In this document: positions 11,231-63,035 of the stretch, in pieces | How positions within the stretch are numbered: position 1 is the stretch's first letter | Layout: each line of letters begins with the position of its first letter | Origin: Eulemur rufifrons | Lineage: Eukaryota; Chordata; Mammalia; Primates; Lemuridae | NCBI RefSeq assembly: GCF_041146395.1 | Contig: NC_090989.1 | Location: forward strand, 253,012,843-253,076,842 | DNA length: 64,000 bases | Direction: 5' to 3' | Position numbers and translations under genes: made by a program | Notes under the pieces: generated by a model | The model's input: the letters and a program-made list of their open reading frames with translations, nothing else | What the model was told of the DNA's origin: nothing | Databases searched by the model: none

Positions 11231-12627
11231 GATCCTGAAGCTGGCATAAGCTGGTGCTCAGCAGAAGTTTGTGGAGCAGTCTGAGGCTGCTGATGTTCCT
11301 TAGAAGAAGCTGGATCTTTTTGTGTGTGTAGAACAGAAAATAACTGATGAGCTCACTTTTCCCTTTCTGATGTTTCCCCAGTTAAAATTTAGGTAGCTTG
11401 GATTAGATAGATGGTCCCAGTTTTTTGTAGATATTAAGATTAAATGAGATCTATTTTCCTGTTTAATGGTATCAGGACTGGGGTATTTGGAGTGTGAATC
11501 ACCATAGATAGTAATACTTTTTTATTGGAAAAGCTGGCCTTGTTTTCGTAGACAGTCAAGGTTCTTTTCCTCTGATTAGCTTAAGTCCAGTATTAATGTC
11601 CAAAAGCAGAAGAGAAACAAAACCAAGCAGAATGTGTGGATACTATACTGCTTGCACTGACTACAAAAATATTTATCGTACCAGGATTGTTTGCACTGTC
11701 AGAAACCTATCTCATCACACATTTGGAGAACTCTTATCAGAACATACACAATAACTACCAGGAAGACTGGATAATATAAAAATGACTCTTATTCAGGCCT
11801 AAAAGGACCAGGACAATAGGAAGAGGGAGGCTACTACATTGCAAACCTACAAGTTCACTACTAAGGAGACAGGCTGTGGGGAAGGGATTCTGACACTGGA
11901 AGACTAAGAAGGCTTGTTAACATGGTCACCGTGCACACTGCTGGGTATGGGGCTACAGATTATCAACCAGCCACCATGCCTTGTTTCCATGTGAAGACCA
12001 AGAACCAGAGGTTTGAGGGATGTGGGTTCCTTTTTCATGAACAATTTACTTCCTCTCTATAATGGGAAAACATCCATACTGATTCTGCAGCACATTTTCA
12101 GATTGTAAGGTGACATTCAATATTCCTGGCTGTCACTATGTTGATGTTTTTTCTTCCAGTCTTTCCCCTATATTTCCTATCAGTTTGGGAGGCAGAGAGC
12201 CACATGAAAAAGGTTAGAGCAATCTCAAGAGGAAACCACTCCATCATCTCAAAGTGGGTTTCAAATTTTCTACCCTCAATTTTTCAGAATGCTAAATTTT
12301 ATTATTGCCCAATTATTTTAAATAGTTATGCATCTGAAGGTGCTAAGCAAATATATGATTTGGAAAGTTACGGACAAACGGAGTTTGTTCTTGAATGTTA
12401 TCTAGGGCAGCTACATATATGAAGTTCACAGTAATTAAGCCTTTTTAAATGAGTTTTACATATCACAGCAACAAAAGTTACATTGAACTATAGAGTAAAA
12501 TGTTTTTTTAATCATACTATAGTTTGTTAAGGCACACAATGGTAAAATTAAGAAGTTCTGGGGTATCGTGAGTAACGGTCAGTTCTGTAGAAACCAGATA
12601 TCCTGGTATTGCTCTGGTTTAGACCTG

Positions 12628-12882
12628 TGACATCCAACATGGTGGCCACCACCCACATGTGGCTAGTCCAAATTGAGACGTGCTGTAAATGCAATATACA
12701 CATTGGATTTTGGAAACTTGGTATGAGAAAATACAAAGTATCTCAATAACTTGTAATATGTTGGATTGAATAAAATATATTAAAAATAACTTCAACCATT
12801 TTTTACTTTTTTAATGTGGCGACTAAAAAATTTTAAATTATTTATGTGGCTAATTGTACACTGGACAACATTGTCTAGCCAA
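12628..12882. mobile_element. palindromic MER-type DNA element remnant
   Basis: 'ccaacatggtggccaccacc' 'cacatgtggctag' at one end and 'atgtggctaattgtacactg' 'gacaacattgtctag' at the other. The family is a common primate short DNA element whose exact name I cannot settle. Confidence 0.5.
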
Positions 12883-14043
12883 TTCATTAAAGTGCATAAG
12901 AGACCTGGAACACTTGGCTGTGAAGTGATCACATCTGTAAGAATTTTATCCTCTGTTGCAAATGGGGGCCTAAGAACTAATTGTACCCAGTGATGGTTAT
13001 TACCACATTTGAAACACTTGTGGATTAGTATCATCAAAGCATACTATGTTGTAAGAATAAGACTAAGAAGACTTTAAAGGGAAATAAATTAGCCAGGATG
13101 AAGTCCTGACAGGGTCCACATTTTATGTCTTATTTATTTTACGTCTGTAGCTCACCAAAATATGTTCTGAAGATCCAGTGGCTTTTTAGGACAGCTCTCT
13201 TCCAGGCAGTGACTCAGGGCTGCCTCCACCCTGGCAGAGGAAAAGAGAGCTGGCTTTTTTATGCTCCTACATGGAAAGGCCATATAGCCTATATTTACAG
13301 GCCTTGGCCAGAATCAGCCACATGGCCTTCTCTGCCTCGCTTTAAGTAGGGCAACTTGGGAGAGTGCCCGGGTATTCAGTAAATGCCTCTGTAACAAAAA
13401 AGCATAAATTTTGGGTTTCTTGTGGCCCAAGTATGTTGTAAAAAGGGCGGGGGGGAAATCAGGATTTGGTCACTTTTCTGAATGCCTCTGTCAGTTAAGT
13501 ACTGGAGCTGGTCAGAAGGTATCAACTTCTTAAGTAACAGTTACCATATGCATAAGCAGTTTTTTATTTTCCTCCTTTTTTAGTCAAAGGAAAGCTGTTA
13601 TACAAACATATATGACAAATGACAAGCAGAAGCTCCTCTTTCCATATGTTGACAAACTATAGCTAACATGGACAAATGTGACCTATTGTAATCTTGTTTC
13701 CTTCATCTTATAGTTAACATATATAGGAAGAAATCTAGTTACCTACTTACGTATCCCTACTGTTCAATATGCATATGCCATGTACAGCTTTTTTAGAGAA
13801 ATAGGTACCATATGTTATGCTAGTTACTTTTGTGTTTCTAAGTTGTTTACACATATGTAGAAACATAAAATCTGAAATACAGTCTAAAAACTAAACCTGG
13901 CAGCTAGTAGCTCAACCCAGCTGTACCTTCCTGCTGGAATCCCCACCTCACCCCAACCCACCATGCACACATAACCCTTTCCCCTTCCCTAAGCCAGTGA
14001 CATGAAAAGCAACAAACGTTTTTTTTTAAGTGTACATCATACA

Positions 14044-14049
14044 TTTATT
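14044..14049 (-). terminator. RNF38: candidate distal poly(A) signal AATAAA of RNF38
   Basis: TTTATT on the plus strand reads AATAAA in the gene sense. It is followed by TGTATGATGTACACTT and an A-run, so cleavage would fall near 14025-14030. It lies at the boundary where repeat-free sequence meets the flank. Confidence 0.55.
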
Positions 14050-16967
14050 ACCAACAACCCTCTCAACTCCAAAATTGGGCACAGGGATTAAAAATAAAAA
14101 TTCATTGCACTACTTAGTAAAGCATTACTAGTAACTTTCATAAAAAATGTACAAACTTTGTTAAAAATTTATCAAGCCTTCAAATGATTTGGTTACAGAT
14201 ATTTATAATACGTACATTTAAAACTATATGTTAACTGATACAATGGAATATGATTTGAGGAAATGACTCAGCAAATGATTCCAAAAAACACCCCTGTGAG
14301 CTTTCATAATCTGAAACGAACAGCAAAATGAGGTAACCAAATGTACCAACAGGGGGGAAAACAGCTTTCTAATGAAGGCCTAAAGATATCTGTGAAAAAT
14401 ATTCTCTTAAGTGAGTTGGTAGATCTCATTTAAAATTATTACAAGAGGCCCAAATTTATGAATCTTAACAAATCACATTTCAGAGAGTATATAAAATCTA
14501 AATATGCTTTCACATTTTCCAGATTTTTCTCAAAAAAAGAAAAAAAATTTCAGGACAAAAAATCCTAATGAGATCTTGATACCTGGAGGCCTTGTGTTTT
14601 AGGGGATGGGGGTTAAAAAAAACATCAAAGATGACAACTCATGCCAAAAAACAAACAAGAACCCACAAAAAACCCACAGCTGAGTTAAGATGGTAAAGCC
14701 AATATTGTTTTAGGAGGAAAGAGAACGAAGGCAACAAACCAACATCTGCTTGCTATCTGGTGCTTCACCCAAGGTGACAACGGTTGGGCATGAATCAACT
14801 GTTCTTTCTCCTGCGGCTAGTCTGAGCTGGTCCGAACACATGCACATGTGCTCCTAATACACACTAACCACTTAATAAGCAAGTCTGCACACATCTCTAA
14901 GAGCCCCATGCAAAGAAAAGACATTCCCGAAGAGAGATCAGTCACAAGAGTGCAACAATTAAATTCAGGATTTTACTGAAACAGACCCTGCTGCCTCCTA
15001 AAATTGCCAACTGCCTCTCAAAAATTTACCGAAAAAGGGACATTATGAAAAGAATTCACAGAGGGAGGGAAGAAAAGCTACTTTTCCTAGTCATTAATTA
15101 GTACAATGTGCCTTGTTAATTAGGTATCTCTATATAAATTAGAAAAAGTGCTTCACTTGCATGCTTCAATAAAATGAATACTGAGTGTAGTAGTGTTATG
15201 TTAGATCTGTACAGATATAAATTTTTTGCAGCTATATAAAAGAGTCTATGTATAAGATGGGCTTTTGCCATTTTAAACATGATTTTTTCATTAAAAAAAA
15301 TAAAGATTAAACTATACGTGATTTGTATGTAGCTGATTATTATGCCAATAATTTTGGTCTTTAACATACTTTTTATTCATCAGGAACAGGTGTGGTATGT
15401 CCTAATGATTTCAAAGTAACATGTGCATTTTACCACTTAGATGTATTTCTAATGCACCGACAAACCTAGGGGCAAACAGAAAGTATGCAAAATCCTACTT
15501 GTATGACTAGATAGAGGCAACAGTGTCTGGAAAAGGGCAAAATTGTGCTTTTGTGTGAATTGACTTTACTGAACTCTAGGCTGTGATGAGCTTATAGAGA
15601 CTTCAAGGGAAGGCAAGCAGCATGGCAGTAACAAGTAGTTAACACTGTCTGAGTAGAAAACTGACACAGAGCCAACTGCAAGTTGAGTGAGGCTGGCAGC
15701 AAGTTATCACAGTCCTGACTGGAACAATGCAGCTTGTGCTACTGCAAACAAAGCAATGACACCAACTGCAGGAAGAGGCAGACAATGTTCAATACACTAA
15801 AAGAATGAGAAAGTAATCTAAACATTGCTGGAAAAACAACTTTCAACAATCTGAATTATGCTTAATGAACCTATTTAAAAAAAAACCCACACGGCTAGGT
15901 ATTATTTCAGATCAACTAAATGAAGGTCAATTCCTGTTTAACAGCATTATTTTCTTGTACAAAAATCAAATCTTCATTTATACTGCAAGTATTCTGGACA
16001 CCTGTTATATTAAACTTTTCTCATTCAAACAAAAATTAAAAGGAAAAGCAATAAAACATCAAAGCAAATCAGGTGTAAGGAACACGAACTGTCACAGCAC
16101 TTGATCCATCCTGAAACAAGACATTCAATGGGAAGCACATTTACTGAGGGAAGAACAACTAGACAACTTTCAGAATTGGAGTTTGGCAGGTGAATTATAT
16201 GAACAGAAATACAGTTTTCATAAAACAATTTAGTTGTCTATGAGAGCTTGAACATAGAACACATATTGGAAGTCAAGCTGAGTTAACAGATTTTGTTCTG
16301 ATGGAAGTCAATGAGGTGAGACTTCATGGGACCAGTGGTATTCTTAGAAATATATTAATCAAATATCTTCAGATAGACTACAAATCTAAACATTAAAAAA
16401 AAATCACAGGTACTTTCTGTAAGAAGCTTACTGGAAATGTAAAGGAAAAAACAAGAAAGTATCAACATTCAAATCATTGATTGAAATGCTAATATTGCTA
16501 ACTGATGATGTATGATAGATATTGCACCTTTTTTTTGGAAACAGCAAGTTGGAGCTTTAAAAATTTTTCACAACAGAATAAAAAAATAAGGTACATGGAG
16601 TGAGAATCTGTTACACTTTTTTTCTTAAGTGACCTACTTAGGACCACCAATAAAGAGAAGGTGACAGCTGCCTGAAGCAAAGGAAGAAGGCTTTTCTCAT
16701 TCCATTCACTGGGAGGGAAAGGGATGGAGTATTCAATGCTTAGAATTGATGCACCCTTAGCAATCAGTGTGCAACAGCAAACACAAGGGGAAAAACCAGT
16801 GTACAGTACTAGTGCTGTTTAAATAACACACCAGATTATACATTGCAGCATAATTAAAACTACACACACATTCTTGGTACATGCTGGTATATAGGATCTC
16901 ATACACACATTAGCTACCATGCCCTCACACAAGTGGTTGCACACATACTCTCTCACACACAGACACA

Positions 16968-16973
16968 TTTATT
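16968..16973 (-). terminator. RNF38: candidate proximal poly(A) signal AATAAA
   Basis: AATAAA in gene sense about 425 bases after the stop. It is followed within 10-30 bases by a GU-rich run (TGTGTCTGTGTGTGAGAG), which is the expected downstream element. The surrounding 16 bases are identical to those of the distal signal. Confidence 0.45.
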
Positions 16974-17346
16974 ACCAACAGTCATACACTGCATTCATTT
17001 CCACTCACAGTTTCTGAAGGCTCTATATAAGGTAGATTGCTATATCATCTGGAGCTACCACTTTTTATAAAAGCACATGCTAAAAGATCACGTCCACTGT
17101 AATCTTGCAGCAACACTCGGAATGATCACACAAAAACCAGGGAATGTTAGTGCACACACGAAATTAAGCTAAAGAAAAAGTCTTTGGAGTTCCAATCACA
17201 CGGTTAGTATAACAATCCCATAATTGTGAAGACTAATTGTAAGCTTTTATAGTTGATTAAGTCACACAGTGCAAAGAAAGGTCCATTGACCCTTTTGGTA
17301 AAGGGAGGGCTGGAAGCCACACAGATTAAGTTCAATGGATAGTCCG

Positions 17347-17354
17347 TATATACA
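17347..17354 (-). promoter_or_regulatory. possible Pumilio-binding element TGTATATA in 3' UTR
   Basis: In gene sense the 8-mer matches the known Pumilio consensus UGUANAUA and lies about 45 bases after the stop codon. An 8-mer can occur by chance, so this is only a candidate mRNA-regulatory site. Confidence 0.3.
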
Positions 17355-17397
17355 TGTGATGAGGAACACCCAAACTAAATTTGTGCTCTTAGGTTGG

Positions 17398-55755
<38,358 letters not shown>

Positions 55756-56961
55756 CTGCCAATGCAACAAAATGGATCAACTGAGTAAGACCTTTAAAGG
55801 ATTTCACGTTACTGTATATGCACAGGTGTTTAAATACATTTAACTTAAAAATGTAAAGGAGGCAAAAAAATGTATGTATTTGCTATCAAACCAAATTAAA
55901 AACCTTTAAAAAATGATGGGGTAGGGTAAGAAGGGAGATGCATAGTAAATAATATTAAATGACAAATGAACTTTTTTTTTTTTTTTAAAAAAAACTCATC
56001 AGAAAACACGAGGTAACAACATACAGGGCATACAACAGTGCAATGAACTTTTGTATAGTACCTGACCTTTTCTTTAAAATCCCAATCAACCTGATAAATT
56101 CCACTATGCTCTCCTGGTCAGTTATCAGTTATACTCTTTTAGGCATCAATTCTTAGCTGGGAGCTCAGTTTAGGAGGGAGTATAATTTCAGTAGGCCCTC
56201 AGCTTGATTCTAAATCATGCTCCTTCCCCTCCTTATTCCTGTGGTTTAGGCCACTACATTTATTTTCTCTAATGAAGGTTACATGGTTAAGGTAAGAGTT
56301 ATATCAAACAGATAAAGTCATAATCAGCTGATATAAATCATCAGTTCTTAACTAGAATACCACAACACTCTGGAGAGTAACTTGTCAAGTTTTCAAGGGT
56401 CCCAGTACGGGCTTACTGTCTACAAAATTGATATGGATCACTTAATTGCATCATTAACTTTTCAGGATTCCCCACCCAACTCAATTTCCCAAATGAGTCT
56501 CCAGAAAACTGAAAATTACAAATTAGCTGATGAAGCTGTGTGTATTCTAATTCTAACAGAACCTCTCCTATCTCCAATCTATTATTGCAAGTTAATTACT
56601 TGGGCATTAGAGTTCTTTTGGTTGGAAAACAATTAGTACCTGCTGTTAACACAAAAATCACCTTAAAATATTAGCAAAAGAATATATGGGGCTACATAAT
56701 CCTATGTTAGATTTTAAAGACATAAGCCTATAAAACAGAACTGATTGTTTTATTTAAACAGACAGGAAAAAAGCAAATTGCTAAATGGTTATATTTGATC
56801 ATGCCAAATCATTTAACAGAGATATTCCAAAAACTGTCATTTTCCTTCTATATTTAAGAAATATTGTAGTTAAAATACAAAATATGAAAGCATTGCTGTT
56901 GTCACTCTCCCTACCACCACACAAATTTTACTATTTCCCCAGATTTAATGGTAAAGTTGTC

Positions 56962-57571
56962 ACTTGGTATTAGGGGCAGGAGGGTTGGCTCCAGGACACC
57001 AGATTCCCAGGATGCCAAAATCTGAAGATGCTCAAGTTTCTTATATAAAATGGTGTAGTGTTAGGCTGAGCACAGTGGCTCATGCCTGTAATCCCAGCTC
57101 CTTGGGAGACTGTGGCAGAAGGATCACTTGAGCCCAGGAGTTTGAGAACAACCTGAGCAACACAACGAGACCTGGTCTCTACAAAAAAATTTTAAAAATT
57201 AGGCAGGCATGGTGGCATGCGGCTCTAGTCCTAACTACTCGGGAGATCGAGTCAGCAGGAGGATCACTTGAGCCCAGGAGTTTGAGGTTGCAGTGAGCTA
57301 CAATCCAGCCAGTGTACTCTAGCATGGGCAACAGAGCAAGACCTGGTCTCAAATAAATAAATAAATAAAATGGTGTAGTGTTTGCATAAATCCATGCATA
57401 TTCTCCCATATATTACTTAAAATATCTAATACAATGTAAATGCTATGTAAATAGTTGTCACACTGTATTTTAAAAATTTGTATTACTTTTTATTTTATTG
57501 TTTTCAGATATTTTCGATCCCTTGTTGGTTGAATCTGCAGATGCAGAACTTTCCAATATGGAGGGCCAACT
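56962..57571 (+). mobile_element. MER2, split by an Alu
   Basis: 'gggttggctccaggacacca', 'atctgaagatgctcaagttt', then after the Alu 'aatacaatgtaaatgctatg' and 'ggagggccaacta'. It ends at a TA-type boundary. Confidence 0.85.
57063..57366 (+). mobile_element. older Alu inside MER2
   Basis: 'aggctgagcacagtggctca' to an AAAT tail, flanked by a perfect 16-bp duplication 'aaaatggtgtagtgtt' (57047-57062, 57367-57382). Antisense to RNF38. Confidence 0.96.
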
Positions 57572-58895
57572 ATTCCTAAAACTTAAAAAATGGTAAATAA
57601 CCACTGAAATTTGGACATTTTGATTAAAAAAAAAGGCAGAATCAACACTGACAAATTTGTACAGTGAACTGCACATAAGCACCAGAAATAGGCTATCTCC
57701 ACAGCTGGGAAAACAGACTTGATTAACACTGACTTTTTAAAGAACAAAATACTAGCAACAATCATGGTCATTAGCTTTTGTACATATCCTACACTGCCTA
57801 TCATACACTGCAAAGCCTAATGCAAGCTAAGACAGGGAACTTTGAATTCTAGAAATTCAAGGCCTAAAATGGAGAATGCTGCAGATCCACATGATAAAAG
57901 TCAAACTACCTGAGAAAGCGCTTCCAGGGGTGGGGAACCTGCAGCCTTCTAATATCAAGATTGTTCTTTTTAAAGCACCAGAGGAAGCAAGAAAAATTTC
58001 ATTTCATGATGTTCCCTTTTTAACAAATGGATTTGTTCTGTAAAATTTGGATTCAGTTAAAAGGCCTCACTGATATTTTCAGTGATGTTCAAATTGTAAG
58101 TTAACAGCTGTTCTTATTTTACAACAAATGAATTGCTTTTAAGATAGAGGTAAGGATAGATGGCTGAGAAAAGTTCCCCATCTCTTTTCTTTGTGCTGTG
58201 ATGGGTTCACCATGGCGAAAAAGAGGAGACAAAGAATAGGAAGTGAAGGTAAGTGAGCTATTCATTGGCTGTCTGGCAATAAGTCTTACTTTTTATACTC
58301 AAAAGTAATTGGAAACCACGATGGATACCTAAAGACAGGAAGACATTAAAAAGTAGTTTACTATATGCAACCTGGTCTCATCACATCAGTCAATTTTAGT
58401 ACCCTAAGGAACTCCAAAGAAAACCTCACAGTTTTCAGAAAAGGGAAAGGGCAGTAACCTACAAACAAACAAGAATTGGATTAGCATCACACTTCCCATA
58501 GGAAAATAAGGATGCTAAAAGTTCTCTGAGTGAAGATAATATTGAACCTAGAATTTTATACTCTGGTCAAACTATTAACTGATGGGAGGGCAAAAGCAAA
58601 GACCCATGCCAGATGTATAAAGACTCAAGGTTACTTCTCATATATTAGACAATTTTACTTGATTTTAACTTCTCACTCCCTCTGTCATTTAAAGATATTT
58701 AAACACGCGTGCAAGACGCACACACTCTCTCACTCACTCCCCACCTCACCACCCATAAGCAGTAGAACCAACCCAGAAGTGCGATGAAATGAAATCCCAG
58801 GAATGTAGCAAGTTTGAAAAGTAATCATTCCAAATCAGAACAAGTCAGAGGGCTCTGAGAAAAATGCTCTAAATGAAGTAGATTCAAAACATATG

Positions 58896-59222
58896 GCTGA
58901 GGGCAGGGTATGGCAGCTCAAAACTGTAATCCCTGCACTTTGGGAGGTGTAGGCAGAGGATCACTTGAGGCCAGGAGTTCAAGACTAGCCTGGGCAACAC
59001 GGTAAGACCTTATCTCTATTTTTTTTTTTTTATTAGCTGGGCATGGTGGCATGCACCTATAATTGTAGCTACTCGGAAGGCTAAGGCAGGAGGATCACTT
59101 GAGCCCAAGGAGTTCAAGGTTACCGTGAGCTATGATCAGGTCACTGCACTCCAGCCTGGGTGACAGAGGGAGACCCTGTCTTGGGGCGGGGGTGGGGGGG
59201 GGGATAAATAAAATTAAAATAA
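58896..59222 (+). mobile_element. older Alu with G-rich tail
   Basis: 'gctgagggcagggtatggca' to 'gacagagggagaccctgtct', then a G-run instead of a pure A tail. 'caaaacatatg' flanks both sides (58885-58895, 59223-59233). Confidence 0.94.
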
Positions 59223-60055
59223 CAAAACATATGATTGAGAAGTTGGAAGTTATTAATAAAATTTAAGCACATGGGTCTTCCGTGGTAAAAAATATAAAAG
59301 GTAATCAATCCAGGAAAATCAAAGAGGAATGCAAATCAATCTGACCTTGTCATCTAATGCATTCTTTTCTTTGAGTAGAATGGGGTAGAGGTCTCAGATG
59401 ATTACACTTCCTTCTCCATGGCCAAACATGCTCTTTGTCTGCAATGAATATACGGATATTCCTAACACAATGCAAAGTGTTTAATTGGTTTTTCAATAAT
59501 TAAAATTAACCTAGGATAAGACATGAAAGATCACTGTTCTACAGCATAGAACTTAATATAAACTTTGATAAAGTAACTCTATAGACAAAATCATGAACTA
59601 AATGTGAAAATAATAATAAATATCTAAAAATAATGGCTTAAGTACAACAAATGTACTTTTAAATGCATTGCTGAACTCAGGGAAAAACGGGACCCAGAAA
59701 TAGGAAGGAAAACTGAAAACTTGGTTTGTATTTTTGATGCTCTTATGAGAGACAAAATTCATAAGGACTTATTGTGATCCCTGCATGAAGTCAAAACTTC
59801 CAAAGCAGTATACTTACAACAAAAAGGAAGATTAGAAAAAGTCATCCAACTGACATAGAGAGTCAACAAAGAAACATGTCTGCTCTGTCTGGACTTTTGA
59901 GTGGAGAAGGGGTTTCTCCTCTGAGAATCAAACCCAGGTGCACTCCTCATACCAAGTCTGGGGTTCAAATTTTCAGTACCAATGCTGCCTGTGCACCTAG
60001 AAGCTTAGAAATTAATATGAAAACTCATCCAGAACTATGCTATCACTAGGACCTC

Positions 60056-60362
<307 letters not shown>

Positions 60363-60428
60363 TCACTAGGACCTCCTGATAGATGTAAATACAAAGGTGA
60401 ATCAGGAAGGATACTCTCATTACCTGCA

Positions 60429-60592
60429 CCAGTGGTCCTCAAACTTTTGCTTGTCTCAGAAACCTCAGATTGCTGGCCCTCCTCCCCAGTTTTTAACTCA
60501 GAAAGTTGGGACTAGGCTCAAGAAGTAGCATTTCTACCAATATCCCAGGTGATGCTTTATGCTGTTGGTCCAGGAACACTTTAAGAACCAAT
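60429..60592 (+). mobile_element. MER5A-like (hAT-Charlie)
   Basis: 'ccagtggtcctcaaactttt' to 'ggtccaggaacactttaaga' 'accaatg' follows MER5A in order. Confidence 0.75.
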
Positions 60593-61100
60593 GAACTAAG
60601 AGATAAAGGGCTCTCTTGGGAAAAATATCTAATAATAAATTACCATAAAAGAAAAATTTTAATTCTCAAAGGGAGAAGTTCTTTCCCTCCTTTCCTTATT
60701 GATTCTGTGCCAATGGACTGACTTTTCAAAGTACCAGATGTTGATAACCTAAAGCCAAAGATGTTGACTTATCTTGTTTAAATCAGGAACAAATACTATT
60801 TCTACTGGCACAGAATATTATACAGAAATTACAGTACAGAACACTGGTACAGATTTAGGAATTACGGGAGGTAAGACAGGAAGTAAATGGAGGTAAGAGA
60901 GGGAATAAAGGGAGTAAAAAAGGAAAGAAGGTATTTTTTATACTTAGCATTAAATCTAATAAAGTTTAGGATTACACCTCTGTCAACACCAAACCATTTT
61001 TATAACCAAACTGTCATTATTAGAAGTGAAATCAACCCTGTAGGTAGGCATAAGAATTATTCCATGACTTCACAAAGGCAAATCAGAAGTTACTCAATGT

Positions 61101-61222
61101 GGCTGGGTGTGGTGGCTCATGCCTATAATCCTAGCACTCTGGGAGGCTGAGGGGAGAGGATCGCTTGAGGTCAGGAATTCGATACCAGCCTGAGCAAGAG
61201 CAAGACCCCATCTCCATCTCCA

Positions 61223-61261
<39 letters not shown>

Positions 61262-61460
61262 AAAGAAATTAGTCAGGCAACTAAAAACAGGAAAAAAATT
61301 AGCTAGGCGTGGTGGCACACGCCTGTAGTCCCAGCTACTCAGGAGGGTGAGGAAGAAGGATCGCCTGAGCCCAGGAGTTTGAGGTTGCTGTGAGCTAGGC
61401 TCACTGCCATGGCGCTCTAGCCCCGGCAACAGAGTGAGACTATGTCTCAAAAGGAAAAAA
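61101..61460 (+). mobile_element. Alu (strepsirrhine type)
   Basis: 'ggctgggtgtggtggctcat' to 'gtgagactatgtctc'. It has a 33-base A-run in the middle linker. Antisense to RNF38. Confidence 0.94.
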
Positions 61461-62702
61461 AGAAGTTATTACATGCTAAAAAATATTTTTTATGTGTAAT
61501 ACATATCTCAGGTATATATACCAGAAAAAGTCTTGGGTGATAGGAGATGCTGTGCCAGACAAACTTTCCCAAAACAGAAAAAAGTTCCAAGTTCTACTAT
61601 ACCAGTGACTAAAATGTGCCTCTGACTTTATTAGCCATTAGCGAGTCCCAAGGACTTCCTCCCCAAGGCAATAAGGAGGCAACTAGTGTAAGGGAATGAA
61701 ATCCCCCAACAATCTGACCCTCTCCAATGTCATTCAGTACTACCATTCACCTCAGAATTACAAATAAGCACATCATGATTTAAGAATCCTCAATTCTCCT
61801 TTAAACTCCCAGACTTTCTCTACTTGCCTTAACTATCTGTACCAAAAATGTGGTTTCCCATTCCACAATTAAGGGGGAAAAAAAAACCCAGTTAAATACA
61901 AATGGCCTCAGGAGAGCAAACTCTCATTGGATTTCATCTATTTTAAACACAGGTGAAAACACTTAGAAAACTAACATAACTCTATATATAGGCAACTTGC
62001 TATTAATAACCAAGACAAGATCCTTTTTTGTTTTACAGTGGATGGATATAAACATGGGAAAGCAGAAAATTAATGTTATATTTGGATCACACAATATGGT
62101 TTATAAAATGATCTCTAAACATTCATTGCCTTAATTCTCCACAAGCTGAAGTCTTTGAATATATGCCCTTGAACTATACAATGTACATAGTGTATTATTT
62201 CACACACAGCTTTCATTTTTGATGTATAACTCTGATATTCCTCAGCTTAAAAGATTTCACAATAAAATTCTCTCAACCAGACAAATACATCTTCCTAGAA
62301 CATTGTTTTACTTATAGATATAGGAGGGAAAAGAGGCTTTGAATGTTGTATTTTCAAGTTACCATAAACATGCAGAAACAAAATAAGAATTTTGTTTTTT
62401 GATATGATCCAAAGTTTGTCGTGTTTTTTTTTTTTTTCCATGAAAGCCCAAGGAAAACAACAGTTTTATATGCAGTGAGTGCTTGGAAAGGGACTCTAGT
62501 AGCACAACATATTGCAATCCCATCATAAAGAATAGGATCCAACACTGTGTGAAAATATTTACATTATCATCACTGGCTATAACTGCTAATCCACTAGAAC
62601 ACACAAGCAATAAAGTTGCTTCATAAGTCTAGGTAGGGAAGTTTGGCTAGTTTTTGAGTAACAGGGTAGTGATGCTATATTCTAGATTTTTCCCCAATTT
62701 TT

Positions 62703-63035
62703 TTTTTTTTTTTTTTTTTTGAGACAGAGTCTCACTTTGTTGCCCAGGCTAGAGTGAGTGCCGTGGCGTCAGCTTAGCTCACAGCAACCTCAGACTCCTC
62801 GGCTTAAACGATCCTACTGCCTCAGCCTCCCGAGTAGCTGGGACTACAGGCATGCGCCACTATGCCCGGCTAATTTTTTTCTATATAGATTTTTAGGTGT
62901 CCATATAATGTCTTTCTATTTTTAGTAGAGACGGGGTCTCGCTCAGGCTGGTCTCGAACTCCTGACCTTGAGCAATCCACCCGCCTCGGCCTCCCAGAGT
63001 GCTAGGATTACAGGCGTGAGCCACCGCGCCCGGCC
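62703..63035 (-). mobile_element. full-length Alu
   Basis: T-run to 'accgcgcccggcc', flanked by 'ccaattttt'. Gene sense. Confidence 0.95.

Larger units (their letters stand above)
1..14027. other. intergenic 3' flank of RNF38, no gene recognised
   Basis: I find no splice-consistent or conserved coding sequence here. The left 8.5 kb are GC-richer with many chance open frames. Contents are the old repeats listed separately. Stretches where I recognise nothing: 850-2560, 2950-4090, 5470-7020, 8560-9110, 10700-11000, 11230-12620 and 12890-14027. By human synteny from memory, GNE would lie further to the left. Confidence 0.6.
14028..17397 (-). other. RNF38: RNF38 3' untranslated region (inferred extent)
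   Basis: About 3.4 kb follow the stop codon without any Alu, L1 or DNA-transposon piece that I can recognise, in strong contrast to the introns and the flank. It is AT-rich, with CA/TG-rich stretches (16860-16980). That, plus a canonical poly(A) signal at its far end, is why I read it as terminal-exon UTR. The precise cleavage point is inferred, not seen; a shorter form ending near 16950 is possible. Confidence 0.75.

Noticed and set aside
59860..60000. A tRNA gene or tRNA-derived SINE on the minus strand
   Set aside because: 'gaatcaaacccagg' resembles a T-arm box, but no matching A box, acceptor stem or cloverleaf can be drawn.
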